Shown: positions 60,514 through 64,000 of the stretch, piece after piece
Numbering within the stretch: position 1 is the stretch's first letter
How the letters are laid out: the number at the start of each line of letters is the position of its first letter
Source: Nostoc sp. CHAB 5824
GTDB lineage: Bacteria > Cyanobacteriota > Cyanobacteriia > Cyanobacteriales > Nostocaceae
DNA: 64,000 nt
Reading direction: 5' to 3'
NCBI RefSeq assembly: GCF_020829665.1
Contig: NZ_JAIVFT010000010.1
Coordinates: forward strand, 62,001-126,000
Notes under the pieces: model-generated
Told to the model about the DNA's origin: nothing
The model's input: only the letters and a program-made list of their open reading frames with translations
Database searches by the model: none
Program-made: the position numbers and the translations under genes

Positions 60514-62235
60514 ATAGTGATTTCCAACTTTGCGGTGATGTACAGCAGTCAAAGCATCTGGCTTAGAAACTCGTCCAGCGTAGACGGTGCTGTATACTGC
60601 CCAATGGTCGCCACAATCCATTCTACTGACGACTTCGCACTCCATGTAGGCGAGGGCGTCGTTGAGGATAGGGGCACCATTTTCGGCTGGCTGGGTTCTC
60701 ACCCCTTCAAAGCGATCGGCGCCAGGGCCGAACCGTTTCAAAAAGTGCTTCATTAGTGGTTGGAAATTGCCTTCTTCTAAGACGTTGAGAACAAAGCGAT
60801 CGCCTACTTGCATGAGTGATTCAATTGCCCGATCTTTGGCTACTGCAATGGAAAATCCTAAGGGTTTGAAGCTGGCTTGAGCAACCCAAGAAGCTAACAT
60901 CGCACTGGATACATCGCCTTTTTTGGCAGTGATGATATATAATCCGCCGCTAAGTCTACCTAACGCTTTATCTAAGTCAGCACCAAGGGATTTCATGGCT
61001 TTGATACTACGATCGCGTGTTACCCATTGCCCTAAGTCAGTACCCGCTTCTTCACACAGCTTGTAGGTATTTTCTGTAGGTGTTTGTTTAATCCGAATTG
61101 CTGGAAAAACCGTTGTCAAACCCAAATTGCGGAATTTACTCACCAAAGGATCTATCGGTTCATCATCGCCACCGCCGGTTTCAAATACGCCGATAGCTTG
61201 CTTTTCTTTGGCAGATCCTAAAACTGTGCTGAGTGCAGATTGGATGCTCGCAGCGCCAGAAGCCGGAGGTAGACCAACGATTATCCCAGCACAGCGGCTA
61301 ACTAGTTCCCGCAGTTCTTGTAAATCGACTTCAGATCCCAAATCGACAATTTCCACGGCGACGCCAGTTTTACCGATACCGTTGGCAATTGCTTGCACGA
61401 GGCGATCGCTATAACCGTATTCGGAAACGTAAAATATTCCAACTACCGTTTCTGGCTTGGCTTGCGTTTGGCTCCAAGTGCGGTAACGTCCAACTAGTTC
61501 CTCAACATTATGGGATAATAATGGCCCGTGTCCTGTGGCAATCATGCTAATGGTTTTCAATTCCGCCATCCGCTTTAGGGCAGATAAAACTGACCGGGCA
61601 TTCGGCCCCATCAAGCAATCGTAGTAGTAATGAAAGTCTTCTTCGATAGCCGCCAAGTCTTCATCAAAGGTGCTATCTGAGCAATAGTGCAACCCAAAAG
61701 CATCGCAGGTATAGAGAATTTTGGTTTTGTGGTCAAAGCTGAAAATGGTATCCGGCCAGTGTAAATTTGGAGCAATCACAAATTCAAATTCATGACCATT
61801 GCCCAAATCTAAGCGATCGCCATTTTTCACAATCCGCCGTTTAAATGGCTGATGTACCAAATCCTCAAGAAACTGAATCGCCACTTTAGAACCGACAACG
61901 GTAATTTCTGGAGCCATTTGTAGCAAATCTTTAACTAAACCGCTGTGGTCTGGCTCGGTGTGGCTGATAATCAAATAATCAATCTCTGTTGGCTTAATTA
62001 GTCCGGTGAGCGTATCAAAGTATAGTTGACGAAACTTTTCGTGGGAGGTATCAACTAAAGCAGTCTGCTCCCCACGGATGAGAAACGAGTTATAAGTAGT
62101 ACCGTTTTGCAGACCAAACTCAATATCGAAGCGATCGCGATCCCAATCCAAAGAGCGAATAGCCGTCGTCTCTTGAGCAATTTCCACAGTCTGTATGGTG
62201 AGCCGTTTTTCAGTTTTTTCGGTGAGTGCTACCAT
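60511..62235 (-). CDS. flv3: Flavodiiron protein, Flv3-like (canonical diiron ligands)
   Basis: The 574-residue protein has the three-domain plan of cyanobacterial flavodiiron proteins. The diiron site is complete: HTEPDHSGL (HxExDH), NLHWPDTIF, TCDAFGLH and ATGHGPLL. The flavodoxin domain starts at VVGIFYVSEYGYSDRLVQAI and the flavin reductase domain at about 410. I chose ATG 62235, preceded by AGGAGGGG; a GTG at 62253 is weaker. Upstream of the Flv1-like gene, it probably forms a heterodimer with it. In Anabaena PCC 7120 the adjacent pair is the heterocyst type (Flv1B/Flv3B), but A or B cannot be fixed here. Confidence 0.93.
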   Translation of the reverse strand: MVALTEKTEKRLTIQTVEIAQETTAIRSLDWDRDRFDIEFGLQNGTTYNSFLIRGEQTALVDTSHEKFRQLYFDTLTGLIKPTEIDYLIISHTEPDHSGLVKDLLQMAPEITVVGSKVAIQFLEDLVHQPFKRRIVKNGDRLDLGNGHEFEFVIAPNLHWPDTIFSFDHKTKILYTCDAFGLHYCSDSTFDEDLAAIEEDFHYYYDCLMGPNARSVLSALKRMAELKTISMIATGHGPLLSHNVEELVGRYRTWSQTQAKPETVVGIFYVSEYGYSDRLVQAIANGIGKTGVAVEIVDLGSEVDLQELRELVSRCAGIIVGLPPASGAASIQSALSTVLGSAKEKQAIGVFETGGGDDEPIDPLVSKFRNLGLTTVFPAIRIKQTPTENTYKLCEEAGTDLGQWVTRDRSIKAMKSLGADLDKALGRLSGGLYIITAKKGDVSSAMLASWVAQASFKPLGFSIAVAKDRAIESLMQVGDRFVLNVLEEGNFQPLMKHFLKRFGPGADRFEGVRTQPAENGAPILNDALAYMECEVVSRMDCGDHWAVYSTVYAGRVSKPDALTAVHHRKVGNHY

Positions 62236-62345
62236 AACTCCCCTCCTTGACACAATGAGTATTTGTTCCTCTTCTTTTATTGTTACACGGCTTGAATGTT
62301 AATTTTTATTAAAAAACCTATAGCTGACTTAAAAAAGTTAAAAGT

Positions 62346-63215
62346 GTGAAACCGCAGAGGCACAGAGAACACAGAGAAGAAATTTGGCTAGCGTTGGAAA
62401 TTGGTAATTCCCAGCTGCATTGGGCATTATTTCTAGGCGAAATGCTTTACTCAGCTTGGGATACCGGCCATCTACCTGAGTCTGTTATACAACAGCTAGC
62501 TGAATGTAAAACCCTGAATGATTTACTAGAGAAAATTTTTCCACCCCATCAGAGAACTGATGAACAAGAAGGACACCGAGACAATTCCCTCCCTCTCTTT
62601 GGGTCTCTCCCCCCTCTCTTCATAGCCTCTGTAGTTCCCAGCCAAACTACTATTTGGCAAATTTACCCCAATATTCGGGTTATTACCTTAGACCAAGTAC
62701 CACTAAAAGGTGTTTATCCTACACTAGGAATTGACCGCGCTTTAGCTTTGTGGGGTGCGGGGAAAACGTGGGGTTTTCCAATATTAGTGATTGATGCTGG
62801 GACAGCACTGACTTTTACAGCTGCGGATGCAAACCAATGTCTGATTGGAGGTGCAATTTTGCCGGGATTAGGTTTGCAATTTGCAACTCTCGGTCAACAA
62901 ACGGGACAATTACCATTAGTGAAAATGCAAAATTTCCCATCTCTACCACCGCGTTTTGCTCTCAATACTACAGAAGCTATTCAAAGTGGAGTAATTTATA
63001 CAATATTAGCTGGAATTAAAGATTTTATTGAGGCATGGTTGCAATTGTTTCCTAATGGGAAGATTGCAATTAAAGGGGGCGATCGCATTTTATTACTAAA
63101 TTATCTGCAAGCTTTATATCCTGAAATTGCACCACGTTTGATTGTAGAACCCAATTTAATATTTTTGGGAATGCGCGAAATAGTAATGGGTAATAGCACA
63201 GATCGAATAAAATGA
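62346..63215 (+). CDS. coaX: Type III pantothenate kinase
   Basis: CoaX phosphorylates pantothenate, the first step to coenzyme A. The 289 residues show the phosphate-binding WLALEIGNSQLHWALF (E in place of the usual D), TLGIDRALALWGAGKTWGFP, LVIDAGTALTFTAAD and IGGAILPGLGLQFATLGQQT. The start is a GTG whose first ten codons (KPQRHREHREE) are a copy of the dispersed CGCAGAGG-type repeat. The native start has therefore been replaced or lies later. The middle has an inserted loop (about 60-85). It is divergent from the Flv3-like gene. Confidence 0.9.
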   Translation: MKPQRHREHREEIWLALEIGNSQLHWALFLGEMLYSAWDTGHLPESVIQQLAECKTLNDLLEKIFPPHQRTDEQEGHRDNSLPLFGSLPPLFIASVVPSQTTIWQIYPNIRVITLDQVPLKGVYPTLGIDRALALWGAGKTWGFPILVIDAGTALTFTAADANQCLIGGAILPGLGLQFATLGQQTGQLPLVKMQNFPSLPPRFALNTTEAIQSGVIYTILAGIKDFIEAWLQLFPNGKIAIKGGDRILLLNYLQALYPEIAPRLIVEPNLIFLGMREIVMGNSTDRIK

Positions 63216-63242
63216 AGAAAAAAGTTTACTCATAATGAAGTT

Positions 63243-63683
63243 ATGCCCAAAGCATCATCGCTTTATGTAATTATGCAACAACTCGCTGCCCTTTCTTTAG
63301 TGGATCTTTTGAAAGTTAGGGCAAGAATCGATGCGTTGATTGAGGAAAAATCTTCTCCACTGTCCAATATTTTGAGTGTTGGAAGCTATCAAAGAGCAAT
63401 ATCTGTTTCTAGTGAAACGAGAGACATTGATATCGCTGCTGTATTCCCCCCTATGATTCCGGGGTCGAGTATAAGAGGTCAGATCAGATCCGCTATTATC
63501 TCAGAAAACTTAGAACACATTAATTTAGATGAATATCAAGTTGTCCAATTTTCTAAATCGCAAGCAAAAGGGGATGACTCTTTAGAAAAGGTAATAGAAC
63601 TAGTTGACGAATGGATGGCTGATGAATCTGGATATGATGAACAAATATACCCAGAGATTGAGGTAGGCTTGAATCAGAATTAG
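63243..63683 (+). CDS. Hypothetical protein, probable antitoxin of a PIN-type pair
   Basis: The 146-residue acidic protein has a helical N-terminus (MQQLAALSLVDLLKVRARID), a middle part that may be a strand-rich fold, and an acidic C-terminus (DDSLEKVIELVDEWMADESG). I know no firm family name. It precedes a PIN-domain frame by 21 bp in the same direction, the usual antitoxin-toxin order. The start could also be the internal ATG (MQQLAAL). It follows coaX by 27 bp. Confidence 0.55.
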   Translation: MPKASSLYVIMQQLAALSLVDLLKVRARIDALIEEKSSPLSNILSVGSYQRAISVSSETRDIDIAAVFPPMIPGSSIRGQIRSAIISENLEHINLDEYQVVQFSKSQAKGDDSLEKVIELVDEWMADESGYDEQIYPEIEVGLNQN

Positions 63684-63703
63684 ATGTCAGTATAGTAACA
63701 AAG

Positions 63704-64000
63704 ATGAGTAGAGCCATATTGCTAGACACTCATCCTTTGAGCCAAGTAAGCATCCAAAAGTAGACCCAAAAGTTCAACAGTGGTTGAAATCTTTACAGAA
63801 AACCGAAACTGTTATACGTGTGCCAGAAATAGCCGATTATGAGCTTCGGCGTGAACTATTGAGACAAGGAAAACAAAAAAGTATAGACCGCCTCAACAAA
63901 CTTAGCCAAATTTGTCTTATACCCCTGACTCCCGAAACTATGCGAAAAGCAGCCGAATTATGGGCATGGGTAAGAAACCAGGGGAAACTCTACAGCAAGT
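63704..64000 (+). pseudogene. PIN-domain (VapC-like) toxin, frameshifted, 3' end outside window
   Basis: From ATG 63704 the frame reads MSRAILLDTHPLSQVS, with the first PIN aspartate in LLDT, then meets a stop at 63761. Resuming in the +1 frame near 63751 gives HPKVDPKVQQWLKSLQKTET and VIRVPEIADYELRRELLRQG, then LIPLTPETMRKAAELWAWVR. The break looks like loss of one C in GTAAGCCATCC. PIN toxins cut RNA; this one appears inactive unless the base is a sequencing error. The window ends before the C-terminus. Confidence 0.7.

Overview
The window is chromosomal DNA of a filamentous, probably heterocyst-forming cyanobacterium of the Nostoc/Anabaena type. The evidence is the very frequent HIP1 octamer (GCGATCGC), short heptad tandem repeats (STRR type) between genes, a phycobiliprotein lyase of the CpcS/CpeS family, paired flavodiiron proteins, a glycine-rich RRM protein, and the gene order rplS / tRNA-Trp / secE-nusG-rplK-rplA-rplJ-rplL. 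No phage, plasmid or CRISPR array was seen.

Layout. 1-4.2 kb: the 3' part of a fatty acyl-ACP/CoA synthetase, a YlqD-family protein, a small secreted or anchored protein and the pyruvate dehydrogenase E2 subunit. 4.3-13.5 kb is a repeat-rich accessory stretch. It holds a decayed IS5-type element with a small palindromic element (MITE) nested in it, two more MITE copies of the same family, an AlkB-like dioxygenase, a tiny ribbon-helix-helix gene, a SAP-like gene, a nonsense-mutated gene whose end is supplied by a MITE, an RtcB RNA ligase, a methyltransferase-HAD pair, tRNA-Ala(CGC) and an apparently intact IS200/IS605 element. 13.6-16.1 kb: an adaptor protein and a MacB-like permease without a neighbouring ATPase.

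16.1-31.7 kb is the most striking part: one minus-strand run of twelve genes with overlaps or short gaps. In transcription order they are a glycosidase-like/GT2 fusion, a membrane protein that may be its detached C-terminal part, two half-size ABC exporters, a ChbG/YdjC-type deacetylase, four tandem paralogous GT-B-like glycosyltransferases, and three GT2 enzymes that share an extra C-terminal domain of about 95 residues. 32.1-39.0 kb is a nucleotide-sugar block: DUF4910-like protein, SDR, PIG-L deacetylase, nucleotidyltransferase, C-methyltransferase, RfbC-type epimerase and NAD-dependent epimerase. The two minus-strand blocks each carry, about 155 bp before the first start codon, the same conserved non-coding element with identical internal spacing. 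I infer that they are co-regulated and jointly make and export one unusual glycan or glycoconjugate.

39.4-43.4 kb: a decayed IS630-type element and a large HTH-NACHT NTPase that may act in defence. 43.5-47.8 kb: the secE-to-rplL operon with tRNA-Trp and rplS. 48-51 kb: two more glycosyltransferases and a PEP-CTERM protein. 51.5-56.5 kb: an RND efflux pump (adaptor and transporter), both with repeat-derived coding segments. 57-62.2 kb: a phycobiliprotein lyase, a cold-shock-type RNA-binding protein, and an Flv3-like/Flv1-like flavodiiron pair. 62.3-64 kb: type III pantothenate kinase and a toxin-antitoxin-like pair whose PIN toxin is frameshifted and cut by the window end.
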